Below are positions 17,699-25,415 of a stretch of 64,000 bases of DNA, one piece after another. This stretch comes from Burkholderia pyrrocinia (GTDB taxonomy: Bacteria; Pseudomonadota; Gammaproteobacteria; Burkholderiales; Burkholderiaceae): NCBI RefSeq assembly GCF_018417535.1, contig NZ_CP070978.1, positions 1,550,001 through 1,614,000 on the forward strand, read 5' to 3'. A model generated the notes under the pieces. That model searched no databases. It was not told the DNA's origin and worked only from the letters and a program-made list of their open reading frames with translations. Numbering within the stretch: the stretch's first letter is position 1; every line of letters begins with the position of its first letter. Made by a program: the position numbers and the translations under genes.

Positions 17699-18949
17699 CT
17701 ACGCGGACGCCCGCAACGCGCGCTGCCCGGCCGCGAGCGCGGCGCCCGCGAACAGCGTCAGCGCCGAATACACGAGCCCGCGCGCGAGCCCCGCGCTGTC
17801 CGACACCCAGCCGATCGCGACAGGCCCGGCAATCTGGCCGAACGCGAAGACCGTCGTGAACGCGCTGATGCCTTTCGCCCAGCCGTCGGGCGGCAGGTTG
17901 TGCCGCACGAAGGCCGTCGTCGATGCAACCGCCGACAGGAACGTCGCGCCGAACAGCACGCCCGATGCGAACGCGGCGGCCGGATGCACGAACATCGCGG
18001 GCATCAGCGTGGCGATGCCGAGCAGCGCGTTGAGCACGGCCAGCGCCTGGCCGCCGCGCATCCGGTCGAGCAGCCCCGACCACAGCCGCGCCGATACGAC
18101 GGTCGCGACGCCGAGCATCACGTAGAACGCGGCAACCACCGTACCGCTCATCCCCGCGCCGCGCAGCAGCGCGACGATGAACGTCATGTAGCCGATATAG
18201 CCGACGCCGAACAGGCCGTAGCCGATCAGCGCGAGCGCAAAGCGGGCCGGGCTCGCGGTGACGGCCGATGCCGCGCCGTCGCGCGGCGCGGCCGGTGCCG
18301 CATGCGCGCGCTCGATGCGATGCGCGGCCGACACGGCCACCGCCGAGAACAGCACGCACGCGAACGCGAGCGCGAACCACGCGGGCTGCCAGCCGTGCAC
18401 TCCATGCGCGAGCGTCGCCGGCACGAGCAGCGACGACGCGACGATGCCCCATCCCGTACCGCCGTAATAAAGGCCGAGCAGCAGCCCCGCATCACGCGGC
18501 GACGCCGACGCGAGCCGCGCGGCCAGCACGCCGCCGCTGATGAAGATCAGCGCGCTGCCGACGCCGGTCGCGAGCCGCTGCACGAGCAACGCGTGCATGT
18601 CCGACGTGAACCCGCACGCGGCCATCAGCAACGCAGTGAGCGCGCAGCCGGCCGCGAGCAGCGTGCCCGCGCGCCAGCGCCGCGACAGCAATGGAAACGC
18701 GAGCGCGCCGATCAGGTAACCGGCTGCGTTCGCCGTGTTCAGCGCGCCGGCCTGCGCGAATGTCCAGCCGAGATCGGCCTTCATCGGCGGCAGCAGCAGT
18801 GCATACGAAAAGCGCGCGAGGCCGAGCGCGATCGCGCTGCCGAGCGACAGGCAGATCGCGAGCCGCCACGCGGCCATACGGTCGGGTTCGGTTGCGCCGG
18901 CGTCCGGCCGCGATGGGCCGGCACGCTCCGGTTGCGGCGCTGTGGGCAT
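17699..18949 (-). CDS. YbfB/YjiJ-family MFS transporter
   Basis: A 416-residue inner-membrane protein with about 12 hydrophobic segments. The opening segment GLARFSYALLLPPMKADLGW and AGALNTANAAGYLIGAL are characteristic of the YbfB/YjiJ group, whose substrates are mostly unknown. GGAG lies eight bases before the ATG at 18949. An internal Met at residue 25 would remove a polar leader and remains possible. It is convergent with the flavin-reductase remnant, 11 bases away, and looks monocistronic. Confidence 0.83.
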   Translation of the reverse strand: MPTAPQPERAGPSRPDAGATEPDRMAAWRLAICLSLGSAIALGLARFSYALLLPPMKADLGWTFAQAGALNTANAAGYLIGALAFPLLSRRWRAGTLLAAGCALTALLMAACGFTSDMHALLVQRLATGVGSALIFISGGVLAARLASASPRDAGLLLGLYYGGTGWGIVASSLLVPATLAHGVHGWQPAWFALAFACVLFSAVAVSAAHRIERAHAAPAAPRDGAASAVTASPARFALALIGYGLFGVGYIGYMTFIVALLRGAGMSGTVVAAFYVMLGVATVVSARLWSGLLDRMRGGQALAVLNALLGIATLMPAMFVHPAAAFASGVLFGATFLSAVASTTAFVRHNLPPDGWAKGISAFTTVFAFGQIAGPVAIGWVSDSAGLARGLVYSALTLFAGAALAAGQRALRASA

Positions 18950-19225
18950 CAGGTTGTCTCCGTTGTCGTTCGAGGCCAGGACGCGCGCACCCGCAACGCC
19001 GACGTGACGTCGCGAACGTCAGTCGCTGCGTCGTCGACGCGGAATCCGCCGCCGGGCGTGCGTCAATCCCGATTGCCGAGGCTGACGGCGCTGTCGAGCG
19101 ATCATACTTGACCGTTCGTCCCGACGGCATGCGCCGGCGACCGGAATCCAGCGACGATCGCGACCGCTTCCGGTTCTTCCGTGCGGCGACGAAAAGCTCG
19201 TGAGCGCGCCCGCCGCCTGCCTGCG

Positions 19226-19771
19226 CTATCCGCCCAATCCTGCAGTAAAGGCCGTGAGCAATGCACCGCCTTCGCGCCACTCCCCCAACCCCGCGTCCGC
19301 GTTCAGATGGCCACGCGCGCCGAGCAGAAGCGGCGTCGCGCCGTACTCTGTTGCCCACGCAACCCCACGCCCCGACGGGTCGTACGGGTCATCCGAACTG
19401 GCGATCGCCAGGACCGGCAGGCCGTCGAAATCACCGGCCGGCAAATTCGCGAATGCCTTTGCGGCGACGGGGAAATGCGGGCCGCCCGGATCGGGCACCG
19501 CGACGAGAAACGCACCGCGCAAGCTGCGCGTCGAAGCGGCATGCCAATGCGCGAACAACAGGCAACCGAGCGAATGACAAATCACCAGCGGCGGCGTCGC
19601 GGCTTTCGCGACGGCCTCGTCCAGCGCCGCAATCCAGTCGGCCAGGTCGGGCGCGTCCCATGAAGCCGGGATCATGCGCGTGGCGCCGGGAAGCGTCGCC
19701 TCCCAATGACTCTGCCAATGATCCGCTCCCGAGTTGCCGATGCCCGGCACGATGACAATCGTTTGTTCCAT
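19226..19771 (-). CDS. RBBP9/YdeN-family alpha/beta hydrolase
   Basis: A 181-residue serine hydrolase. The opening IVIVPGIGNSGADHWQSHWE and the nucleophile elbow HSLGC are hallmarks of the RBBP9/YdeN family of small hydrolases. The ATG at 19771 has GGAGG five bases upstream; another ATG four codons earlier is in frame. It is divergent from an AsnC-type regulator across a perfect 11-base inverted repeat, so the regulator probably controls it. Its substrate is unknown. Confidence 0.83.
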   Translation of the reverse strand: MEQTIVIVPGIGNSGADHWQSHWEATLPGATRMIPASWDAPDLADWIAALDEAVAKAATPPLVICHSLGCLLFAHWHAASTRSLRGAFLVAVPDPGGPHFPVAAKAFANLPAGDFDGLPVLAIASSDDPYDPSGRGVAWATEYGATPLLLGARGHLNADAGLGEWREGGALLTAFTAGLGG

Positions 19772-19831
19772 CCCCGCCTCCATGAACACAGGAGTTCGCA
19801 GTCTGACCTGCCGGAAACACGCGCGGAATGG

Positions 19832-19869
19832 CAAGTCATCGGTTATTGAGACAAAATGCCGATGACTTG
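19832..19869. promoter_or_regulatory. Perfect inverted repeat between hydrolase and AsnC-family genes
   Basis: CAAGTCATCGG (19832-19842) and CCGATGACTTG (19859-19869) are exact reverse complements separated by 16 bases. The repeat lies in the 117-base divergent gap and ends 20 bases before the regulator's ATG. It is a good candidate autoregulatory operator for the AsnC-type protein. Confidence 0.55.
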
Positions 19870-19888
19870 ACGGAACAGGAGCGCGGCA

Positions 19889-20344
19889 ATGTCGAACGGA
19901 GAGCTCGATCGCCTGGATATCGCCATCCTCGAAGCCCTGCAGGAAAACGCGCGGATGCCGCTCTCCGAAGTGGGCCGGCAGATCGGACTGTCGCAGCCCG
20001 CGACCTCGGAGCGCGTCAAACGCCTGGAAGAGCGCGGCATCATCACGGGCTACGGCGTGCGGATCGATCCGGCGGCACTGGGGCTGGGGATGATGGCCAT
20101 CATCCGGCTGAGAACGACGCACGAACACATCAAGCCCGCGCTGAGCGCGTTCGCCGCCATGCCGCATGTGATCGAAGTCCACCGCATGACCGGCGAGGAT
20201 TGCTTCCTGCTGAAGGTACGGGTGCCGACACCGGAGCAGCTGGAAACCATCGTCGACGCGATTGCCCGCTTCGGCGCAGTCACCACTTCGCTGGTACTGC
20301 GGTCCGAGCCGGTCAAGCCACTCGGGAAAGCGCTGCTCGGTTGA
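19889..20344 (+). CDS. Lrp/AsnC-family transcriptional regulator
   Basis: A 151-residue regulator. The N-terminal helix-turn-helix (LDIAILEALQENARMPLSE, LSQPATSERVKRLEERG) is followed by the RAM effector domain (MMAIIRLRT ... IEVHRMTGEDCFLLKVRV). Length is standard. GGAG precedes the ATG. It is divergent from the RBBP9-type hydrolase. The peptide/M29-like genes begin 247 bases downstream on the same strand but appear to have their own promoter. Confidence 0.88.
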   Translation: MSNGELDRLDIAILEALQENARMPLSEVGRQIGLSQPATSERVKRLEERGIITGYGVRIDPAALGLGMMAIIRLRTTHEHIKPALSAFAAMPHVIEVHRMTGEDCFLLKVRVPTPEQLETIVDAIARFGAVTTSLVLRSEPVKPLGKALLG

Positions 20345-20459
20345 TGCGGGTAGCGGCCTCTTGCGGCGCCTGCGCGATGCGCGTGATCGGCTTCCGTTGC
20401 CGCGCCGGATCGCGCATGTCCGGTGTTTAGCACCCCTCGGCTAAAAACCTTGCAGTGCA

Positions 20460-20488
20460 TTGCCTTCATCCAATCATCAGACTAATAT
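20460..20488 (+). promoter_or_regulatory. Promoter of the small-peptide gene
   Basis: TTGCCT (20460-20465) and TAATAT (20483-20488) are spaced by exactly 17 bases, one of the best sigma-70-like pairs in the window. Transcription would begin near 20495, giving a leader of about 97 bases that contains two hairpins before the peptide's start codon. Confidence 0.55.
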
Positions 20489-20500
20489 CGACGCCACTCG

Positions 20501-20548
20501 TCCGGCATTCACGAAATGCCGGATGGGGAGCGGCACTTTCCGTGCCGC
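20501..20548 (+). promoter_or_regulatory. Two tandem hairpins in the leader of the small-peptide gene
   Basis: TCCGGCATT (20501-20509) pairs perfectly with AATGCCGGA (20515-20523) around a five-base loop. Six bases on, GCGGCAC (20530-20536) pairs with GTGCCGC (20542-20548) around TTTCC. Neither is followed by a T run. They lie between the promoter and the ribosome site, so they could be RNA structures controlling expression, or DNA operators. Confidence 0.5.
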
Positions 20549-20591
20549 GCTTTCATGTTGAATCACTCATGTTCACCACAGGAGAATTGAC

Positions 20592-20714
20592 ATGCAGGAA
20601 ACCCAGCAGATCGAATTGCTTGACTGGATGCAGGAAGACACGCACCCCGAGGCCGTCGACATGATGGTGGAGGACGCCGTGGTGCCGTTCGGCACCGCGC
20701 TCTGGCCGGTCTGA
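20592..20714 (+). CDS. 40-residue acidic peptide, candidate RiPP precursor
   Basis: A 40-codon gene starting at ATG 20592 with AGGAG seven bases upstream. The peptide has nine Asp/Glu, one His and no Lys or Arg; its first ~30 residues are acidic (ELLDWMQEDTHPEAVDMMVE) and the end is hydrophobic and aromatic (VVPFGTALWPV). An acidic leader and short hydrophobic tail, plus a hairpin and a putative metalloenzyme gene directly behind, resemble a ribosomally made, modified peptide system. No known precursor family was recognised. A plain small regulatory or enzyme-associated peptide is the alternative. Confidence 0.65.
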   Translation: MQETQQIELLDWMQEDTHPEAVDMMVEDAVVPFGTALWPV

Positions 20715-20731
20715 GCGGGCCACCCGTTCTC

Positions 20732-20755
20732 GCGGAAGGGCCGTGGCCCTTCCGC
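20732..20755 (+). terminator. Intercistronic hairpin after the peptide gene
   Basis: GCGGAAGGGC and GCCCTTCCGC form a perfect 10-base stem with a CGTG loop, 17 bases after the peptide stop and 24 before the next ATG. There is no U tract, so it may act as a partial terminator or an RNA-stabilising end. That arrangement lets a short first gene be expressed more strongly than the enzyme behind it. Confidence 0.55.
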
Positions 20756-20779
20756 CGCTTCCAGCTTCCGGAGACACGC

Positions 20780-21733
20780 ATGCTGAACCTGCACCGCGCG
20801 CTCGGCTTTCACCCCGCGCTGCGCGACAAGCTTGCGCGCGGCGATACGGGAAAACTGCTGGTCGGCCATGACATCCGCAACCGCGACATCGCGTTGCGCG
20901 CATTTGCCGCCCTGCCCGATTCGCTCGACGCGACCACCCTCTGCCTCGAAACCACCCCGCCCGCCGACATCGCCGCCGCGCTCGATCGCGCCGACCTGTT
21001 CGTGCTGCTGTACGACTCGTCGTGCCTGCCGACGCCGTCGCCGAGCGGGCCGCCGTTCCTCGCCGCGATCCGCCCCGCGATCGTCGAGCACTGGAGCAAG
21101 TCGGTTTTATTCAAGGATTACGGCCCGCATCTCGACGAGGCGTTCGCCGAATCGCTCGACGACATCGCGGCACGCAACGGCCGGCTGATCGACGCGGCCG
21201 CGCGTGCATCACGGATCCGCTTCATCGACGAAGCCGGCAACACGCTGACGGGCTCGCTCGCGCCGGACCAGAAATGGACGAGCGTGGATGGCATGGGCAA
21301 TCTCGACGTCGTGCCCGGCGAGATCGCGACGCACGTCACCGACCTGAGCGGCTCGGTCGTGTTCAGCGGCACGTTTCTCGGCACCGTGCCGTTCGCGATC
21401 AAGTACAAGGTGGCCGAGCGGCTCGCGACGCTGCGGGTCGAGAACAGCACGATCGTCGATTTCGACAGCGACGACGCGGGCTTCCGGCGCGATTTCGCGA
21501 CCTATCTCGACCGGCACGCGAATCACCGGCGGATCGAGGAATTCGGCATCGGCACGAACCTCGGGATCCGCGGGCTGTACGGCCGCAATGCAGGGTTCGA
21601 GGAACGCCACCCGGGCCTGCATCTCGGGCTCGGCGGCGGCGAAAACGGCAGCCACCACCTCGACCTGATCTTCGCGCGCGGCACGCTCGCGCTCGACGAG
21701 CGGATCGTGTTCGACGGCGCGTTCGCCGTCTGA
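20780..21733 (+). CDS. M29-like (aminopeptidase T / NicX fold) metalloenzyme
   Basis: A 317-residue protein whose C-terminal half keeps the metal-site order of the M29 aminopeptidase/NicX superfamily: E181 (VVPGEIATH), E254 (EEFGIGTNLGIR), H281 (LHLGLGGG), and H293-x-D295 (HHLDLIF). The tyrosine that follows the first His in true M29 peptidases is not evident, and the chain is shorter than the usual ~410 residues. A non-peptidase reaction, as for the dioxygenase NicX, is therefore possible. GGAG precedes the ATG. It follows the acidic peptide gene by 65 bases and is convergent with the GNAT gene, so peptide plus enzyme look like a two-gene unit. Confidence 0.65.
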   Translation: MLNLHRALGFHPALRDKLARGDTGKLLVGHDIRNRDIALRAFAALPDSLDATTLCLETTPPADIAAALDRADLFVLLYDSSCLPTPSPSGPPFLAAIRPAIVEHWSKSVLFKDYGPHLDEAFAESLDDIAARNGRLIDAAARASRIRFIDEAGNTLTGSLAPDQKWTSVDGMGNLDVVPGEIATHVTDLSGSVVFSGTFLGTVPFAIKYKVAERLATLRVENSTIVDFDSDDAGFRRDFATYLDRHANHRRIEEFGIGTNLGIRGLYGRNAGFEERHPGLHLGLGGGENGSHHLDLIFARGTLALDERIVFDGAFAV

Positions 21734-21749
21734 CGAAGCGGCGGCGTGC

Positions 21750-22259
21750 TCAGGCTTCGGCGGCCGTCGTGTCGCCGAGCCACTTGAACATCACGAGGCA
21801 GTCGACGAACCCGAGCCGCGCGTGGCGGTACGCGCGCGGCAGGCGGCCGACGATGTCGAATCCCAGCTTCTGCCACAGCGCGACCGCGACCTCGTTCGTC
21901 GCGACCACCGAGTTGAACTGCATCGCGAGAAAGCCGCGCTCGCGCGCGACCTGCTGCGAATGCTCGCACATCAGGCGGGCGACGCCGCGGCCGCGCGCGG
22001 CGTCGCTCACCATGTAGCCGCAGTTGCACACGTGATTGCCGGGCCCCGCCGCGTTCGCCTTCAGGTAGTACGAACCGAGCAACACGCCGTCCTCTTCGGC
22101 GACCCACGTGCAGAGCGGCGCATCGAGCCACAGTGCGCGCGCCGCTTCGGGCGTCGGTGCGGGATCGAATGCATAGGTTTCCTGAGCGGCGACGATGGTG
22201 CGGAAGGTCGGCCAGAAGCGCGGGAAATCGTCCTCGGTCATCGGGCGAAGCGTGATCAT
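21750..22259 (-). CDS. GNAT-family N-acetyltransferase
   Basis: A 169-residue acetyltransferase with the GNAT core: a first strand ITLRPMTEDDFP, the acetyl-CoA loop near DAARGRGVARLMCEH, and the later ATNEVAVALWQKLGFDIVG. Length is standard. The ATG at 22259 is chosen because it begins the domain; the frame remains open upstream into the regulator gene. It ends 16 bases from the convergent metalloenzyme gene. Substrate unknown; closest in style to the phosphinothricin/amino-acid acetyltransferase group. Confidence 0.78.
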   Translation of the reverse strand: MITLRPMTEDDFPRFWPTFRTIVAAQETYAFDPAPTPEAARALWLDAPLCTWVAEEDGVLLGSYYLKANAAGPGNHVCNCGYMVSDAARGRGVARLMCEHSQQVARERGFLAMQFNSVVATNEVAVALWQKLGFDIVGRLPRAYRHARLGFVDCLVMFKWLGDTTAAEA

Positions 22260-22314
22260 GCGGGTTCTCTCGTGAAGGGAATGTCGGCAGCAACGCAATC
22301 GATCGTACCGCGAT

Positions 22315-23346
22315 TCATCGATGGCTGCCGTCCCGCAGCACGCCGCTGCGATACGCGCCCGGCGGCACGCCGTACCAGCGCTTGAACGCCTGCGAGAAAC
22401 TCGACAGGTCGCTGAAGCCGAGCCGCTCGGCCACTTCCGCGAGCGACAGGCGCGCATCGCCGAGCAGCGTCTCGGCCATTGCGCCGCGCGCCTGCGCGAG
22501 CAGCGCGCGGAACGTCGTGCCTTCTTCCTGCAGCCGGCGCTTGAGCGTGCGCGGGCTCGTGTTCATCAGCCGCGCGATGTCCTCGAGCGAAAACGGCGCG
22601 GTGCCGGGCGTCGCGCTCAGGTACTGGCGCACCATCTCCGACGTCCCCACGCGCGCGCGCCGCGCTTCGACGAGTTGCCCGCACATCTGCTCGCACATCG
22701 ATACCGTCAGCGGATTCGCGTGCGGCAGCGGCCGGTCGAGAAACGCGCGGTCGAACGCGAGGCTGTTCGAGCGCGCCGAGAAAGCCGGCTCGATGCCGGC
22801 GATGTGCGGCACGACGAGCGACGAAGTACGCACGGCCTGCAGCGTGAAACGCGACAACGCGAAATCGCCGCTGGCGATTTCCTGCAGCAGCACGGCCGCG
22901 GCCGTCATGTCGCGTTCGACGAGAAACCGGCTCAGGTCGCCGTCGAGCTCCGGCGCGCCGAAACCGAGCACACCCGTGTCGTGTTCCTCGCGGTACGTGA
23001 TGACGGTGAACGCATACGTGAGCGGCAGGAAGCGCATCGCCAGCGCGAGCGCGTCGCGCCCGGTCGCGCTCGCGATCAACCCATAGCCCCACACGCCGTA
23101 CGCGGAGAAGTGGTAGCGCCGGCCGACCTCGAACCCGAGGCCCTGCGCGCGCCCGAGCGCGCGCAGCAGGTTGCCGGTCAGCCGCAGTTCCTGCGCGGCC
23201 GTCACCTCGACTTTCGGGTCGTCGAGCTGCGCGTCCCCGAGCCCCGTGCCGGCCAGCAGTTTCGCGTGCGGCACGCCGCGTTCGTCGCCGAAATCGACCA
23301 GCAGCCGGGCGCTGGCCGGACTCCGGGTGAAGTCCCAGAAGCTCAT
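22315..23346 (-). CDS. AraC-family transcriptional regulator
   Basis: A 343-residue regulator with an N-terminal arabinose-binding-type effector domain (residues ~20-210) and a C-terminal double helix-turn-helix (SLEDIARLMNTSPRTLKRRL; SLAEVAERLGFSDLSSFSQA, then FKRWYGVPPGAYR). It belongs to the OruR/ArgR-like subgroup that activates catabolic operons. It is divergent from the GMC oxidase / Baeyer-Villiger genes, with a 353-base gap, and most likely activates them. GAGGG lies nine bases before the ATG. Confidence 0.85.
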   Translation of the reverse strand: MSFWDFTRSPASARLLVDFGDERGVPHAKLLAGTGLGDAQLDDPKVEVTAAQELRLTGNLLRALGRAQGLGFEVGRRYHFSAYGVWGYGLIASATGRDALALAMRFLPLTYAFTVITYREEHDTGVLGFGAPELDGDLSRFLVERDMTAAAVLLQEIASGDFALSRFTLQAVRTSSLVVPHIAGIEPAFSARSNSLAFDRAFLDRPLPHANPLTVSMCEQMCGQLVEARRARVGTSEMVRQYLSATPGTAPFSLEDIARLMNTSPRTLKRRLQEEGTTFRALLAQARGAMAETLLGDARLSLAEVAERLGFSDLSSFSQAFKRWYGVPPGAYRSGVLRDGSHR

Positions 23347-23490
23347 GCGGAGAAACCCTCGAAGCGCCGATTTGGCCCAAATACTAAAACAATTGTCCCG
23401 AAGCAGCATTGGTGTTTTCCCATGCGGCCCGCACCATCGGCGTCATCCAGTCGTCGTCCGAACGACGCCATCGCTACCGGAGGAGACACC

Positions 23491-23673
23491 ATGCGACCGA
23501 GTCGCCCGACCGATCCCGCCGCCCGCTTCGAACGCCGGCGCGAAGCGTTCACCGGCACCCTCGTCGCGCCGCTCGCGATCCGCCTGTCGCCTCCCGCTTG
23601 CCGGTGCGCGCGGTTCGATGCGCACGACACCGCGATCGTGCCGGGCGAGCGCGTGCCGACGCGCATCGCTTGA
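23491..23673 (+). CDS. Small ORF of 60 residues in front of the GMC oxidase gene
   Basis: The ATG at 23491 follows a near-perfect GGAGGAG site at five bases, which is the only strong evidence. The product is Arg/Pro-rich (PAARFERRREAF, LVAPLAIRLSPPACRCARFD) without signal peptide or recognised domain, and ends 26 bases before the oxidase ATG. It could be a small protein of the operon, a leader ORF coupling translation, or a decayed gene whose ribosome site survives. The rest of the 23347-23490 gap holds an 11-base palindrome (TTTGGCCCAAA, 23371-23381). Confidence 0.4.
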   Translation: MRPSRPTDPAARFERRREAFTGTLVAPLAIRLSPPACRCARFDAHDTAIVPGERVPTRIA

Positions 23674-23699
23674 TCCATCGACCATCAGGAGACGATTCA

Positions 23700-25415
23700 A
23701 TGAGCAAGACTTTCGACTACATCGTCGTCGGCGGCGGTTCGGGCGGCTGCGTCGTTGCCGGGCGACTGACCGAGGATCCAGCCGTGACCGTCTGCGTACT
23801 CGAGGCCGGCGGCCGCGGCGACAGCACGATCGTCAACGTGCCGACCGGCGCGGTCGCGATGATGCCGACCCGTCTCAACAACTGGGCCTTCGACACGGTG
23901 CCGCAGCCGGGGCTCGGCGGGCGCATCGGCTACCAGCCGCGCGGCAAGGCGCTGGGCGGTTCGTCCGCGATCAACGCGATGGTCTACATCCGCGGCCATC
24001 GGGTCGACTACGACGGCTGGGCCGCGCTCGGCAACGAGGGCTGGGCGTACGACGACGTGCTGCCGTACTTCCGCCTGAGCGAGCACAACGAACGCTTCGA
24101 CGATGCATGGCACGGCCGCGACGGCCCGCTGTGGGTCAGCGACCTGCGCACCGGCAACCCGTTCCATGCGCGTTACCTGGAAGCCGCGCAACAGGCCGGC
24201 CTGCCGCTCACCGACGATTTCAACGGCGCGCAGCAGGAAGGCATCGGCCTCTACCAGGTCACGCAGAAGCACGGCGAACGGTGGAGCGCGGCGCGCGCGT
24301 ACCTGCTGCCGCACGTCGGCCGCCGCGACAACCTGACGGTCGAGACGCACGCGCAGGTGCTGCGCATCCTGTTCGACGGGACACGCGCGATCGGTGTCGA
24401 AGTGCGGCAGCGCGGCGAAGTCCGCACCTTGCGTGCGCGGCGCGAAGTCGTGCTCGCGGCCGGCGCGCTGCAGACGCCGCAGTTGCTGATGCTGTCGGGC
24501 ATCGGCCCGGGCCGCGAACTTCAAGGGCTCGGCATTCCGGTACACGCCGACCTGCCCGGCGTCGGCCGCAACCTGCAGGATCATCCGGATTTCATCCTCG
24601 GCTATCGCACGCGCAGTGTCGACACGATGGGCGTATCGGCACGCGGCGGCCTGCGCATGCTGCGCGAGCTCGCGCGTTTTCGCCGCGAACGGCGCGGGAT
24701 GCTGACGTCGAATTTCGCGGAAGGCGGCGGCTTCCTGAAGACGCGCGCCGGCCTCGACGCGCCGGACATCCAGTTGCACTTCGTCGTCGCGCTCGTCGAC
24801 GATCATGCGCGCAAGCTGCATGCCGGCCACGGGCTGTCGTGCCACGTGTGCCTGCTGCGGCCGCGCAGCCGCGGCTCGGTCACGCTCGATAGCGCCGATC
24901 CGCTCGCGGCGCCGCGTATCGATCCCGCGTTCTTCGACGATCCGCGCGACCTCGACGACATGGTCGCGGGCTTCCGGATCACGCGCCGGCTGATGGAAGC
25001 GCCGGCGCTCGCCGGCTGGATCACGCGCGACCTGTTCACCGCGAACGTCACGACCGACGACGAGATCCGCGACGTGCTGCGGCGGCGCACCGACACCGTG
25101 TATCACCCGGTCGGCACGTGCCGGATGGGCCACGATGCGTTCGCCGTCGTCGATCCGCAACTGCGCGTGCGCGGCCTGCAGGGGCTGCGCATCGTCGATG
25201 CGTCGGTGATGCCAACGCTCATCGGCGGCAACACCAATGCGCCGACGATCATGATCGCCGAGAAGGCCGTCGACCTGATTCGCGGCGTGTGCCGCACGCC
25301 GGCGCGGCCGCATGCCGAAGCCGCCGTCGCAACGACGGATCGCGACGCCGATCTTGCGTCGCGCGCCGCCCACGATGTCATCCAGCCGGAGGAAACCCGC
25401 CATGTTGTCGCCTGA
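23700..25415 (+). CDS. GMC-family alcohol oxidoreductase (choline dehydrogenase/AlkJ-like)
   Basis: A 571-residue FAD enzyme. The ADP-binding GGGSGG is near residues 11-16; the GMC signatures GKALGGSSAINAMVYIRG and AGALQTPQLLMLSGIGP follow; the active-site His and Asn are in YHPVGTCRMG and GGNTNAPT. A ~35-residue Ala/Asp-rich tail extends past the family end. AGGAG lies eight bases before the ATG. Its 3' end overlaps the next gene by 14 bases. It should oxidise an alcohol to an aldehyde or ketone and so supply the Baeyer-Villiger step encoded next. Confidence 0.87.
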   Translation: MSKTFDYIVVGGGSGGCVVAGRLTEDPAVTVCVLEAGGRGDSTIVNVPTGAVAMMPTRLNNWAFDTVPQPGLGGRIGYQPRGKALGGSSAINAMVYIRGHRVDYDGWAALGNEGWAYDDVLPYFRLSEHNERFDDAWHGRDGPLWVSDLRTGNPFHARYLEAAQQAGLPLTDDFNGAQQEGIGLYQVTQKHGERWSAARAYLLPHVGRRDNLTVETHAQVLRILFDGTRAIGVEVRQRGEVRTLRARREVVLAAGALQTPQLLMLSGIGPGRELQGLGIPVHADLPGVGRNLQDHPDFILGYRTRSVDTMGVSARGGLRMLRELARFRRERRGMLTSNFAEGGGFLKTRAGLDAPDIQLHFVVALVDDHARKLHAGHGLSCHVCLLRPRSRGSVTLDSADPLAAPRIDPAFFDDPRDLDDMVAGFRITRRLMEAPALAGWITRDLFTANVTTDDEIRDVLRRRTDTVYHPVGTCRMGHDAFAVVDPQLRVRGLQGLRIVDASVMPTLIGGNTNAPTIMIAEKAVDLIRGVCRTPARPHAEAAVATTDRDADLASRAAHDVIQPEETRHVVA

